Part shown: positions 5,726 through 6,165 of the stretch, one piece after another
Position numbering within the stretch: position 1 is the stretch's first letter
Layout of the letters: each line of letters starts with the position of its first letter
Origin: Sulfurimonas sp.
Lineage (GTDB): Bacteria; Campylobacterota; Campylobacteria; Campylobacterales; Sulfurimonadaceae
Assembly: GCA_027063585.1 (NCBI GenBank)
Contig: JAMORM010000093.1
Coordinates: 1 to 6,165 of the forward strand
DNA: 6,165 nt
Direction: 5' to 3'
Position numbers and translations under genes: made by a program
Notes under the pieces: model-generated
What the model was told of the DNA's origin: nothing
What the model saw: only the letters and a program-made list of their open reading frames with translations
Databases searched by the model: none

Positions 5726-6165
5726 CAAGTATAAAAGTGCCATTTGTGTCATTATACTCCCAGTGGTCGTTACTGTCAGGTTTATCGTTAGAATTTTGGG
5801 CAACACCGCTATCAGCACTTGATGCAGGGCCATGGTAGTCACTGTTGCCTGTACAGCTCCACTTTGCATCAACAGTTGACGAATTTTTAAGAAGATAGGA
5901 AAAAGCTTTACTGTCGCTGCCACACTCTCCCAGTTTTTTAGGATAACCCTTATAGCAGTCAAACTCCCCGTCATTTGTATCATCGTCATCAGAGCAGTTG
6001 ACATTTTGTTTATTTCCCCATGTAAATTCACCTTCACTTGTTATCCAGTCTGCATGAATATCATCAAGTGCAGACTGTACAGTTGCCGCGGTTGCCATTT
6101 CTGAAGAGATTTTTGCATTTGAAGAGAGGTGACTAAATTTTGGTATGGCAACTGCAGCCAAAACA
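5715..6165 (-). CDS. Type IV pilin-like protein, C-terminal part (N-terminus outside window)
   Basis: Pilin or pseudopilin, a probable fibre subunit. Reading minus-strand from the window edge gives VLAAVAIPKF, the end of the conserved type IV pilin N-terminal helix. The leader, the prepilin peptidase site and the first part of that helix therefore lie outside. A TTG at 6161-6159 is the Leu of this motif and not a start. About 149 residues are visible. Counting that Leu as residue 1, an amphipathic helix runs to about 40 and a globular domain has four cysteines (56, 69, 80, 103), room for two disulfides. An acidic stretch follows C56 (DDDDTNDGEFD, 58-68) and an Asn/Asp-rich loop precedes the C-terminal WEYNDTNGTFIL. 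The gene converges on the operon and is transcribed separately. GC is higher than in mshM (31 of 60 bases in 5821-5880). MshA-like major pilin or a minor pilin are both possible. Confidence 0.87.
   Translation of the reverse strand, partial: VLAAVAIPKFSHLSSNAKISSEMATAATVQSALDDIHADWITSEGEFTWGNKQNVNCSDDDDTNDGEFDCYKGYPKKLGECGSDSKAFSYLLKNSSTVDAKWSCTGNSDYHGPASSADSGVAQNSNDKPDSNDHWEYNDTNGTFILEEG

Noticed and set aside
5693..6037. Minus-strand 114-codon frame overlapping the pilin in another frame
   Set aside because: The neighbouring frame carries the pilin motif VLAAVAIPKF, paired cysteines and a plausible C-terminus; this frame is its shadow.
6159..6161. TTG as the start of the minus-strand pilin
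   Set aside because: This codon is the Leu inside the conserved pilin helix, and the frame is open to the window edge, so the true start is outside.

Overview
The window looks like part of the chromosome of a low-GC Campylobacterota (Epsilonproteobacteria) species, perhaps a Sulfurimonas-like one. That placement rests on the AT-rich coding sequence, the Lys/Ile/Phe-rich proteins and the tightly packed genes. It is inference, because no database search was possible. There are no RNA genes, mobile elements or CRISPR arrays, and no gene-free stretch longer than about 20 bases.

Layout: positions 2-5698 are one plus-strand operon for a type IV pilus or type II secretion-like machine. The order matches the mannose-sensitive haemagglutinin (MSHA) biogenesis cluster of Vibrio and Shewanella: secretin (mshL-like, 5' end outside the window), ExeA-type AAA+ ATPase (mshM-like), single-pass TPR protein (mshN-like), GspE/PilB-type assembly ATPase (mshE-like) and GspF/PilC-type platform protein (mshG-like). 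A 31-codon membrane miniprotein follows, lying where mshF sits in the classical cluster. Genes overlap or lie 1-14 bases apart, with Shine-Dalgarno sites inside the preceding coding region, so translation is probably coupled. The minus strand at 5715-6165 holds the C-terminal part of a type IV pilin-like protein. It converges on the operon, and a hairpin lies over its stop codon.

How they may work together: MshE powers pilin polymerisation on the MshG platform. MshN spans the inner membrane and presents TPRs, and probably a SPOR-like module, to the periplasm. MshM may act at the cell wall to place or assemble the MshL outer-membrane channel. The divergently regulated pilin may be a fibre subunit. 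The MshE N-terminus carries two copies of the MshEN motif, which suggests control by cyclic di-GMP.

The points most worth a second look are the unlisted 31-aa membrane protein, the SPOR-like fold inside the mshN-like protein, the duplicated c-di-GMP motif, and the Cys/Asp-rich pilin encoded convergently to its machine.
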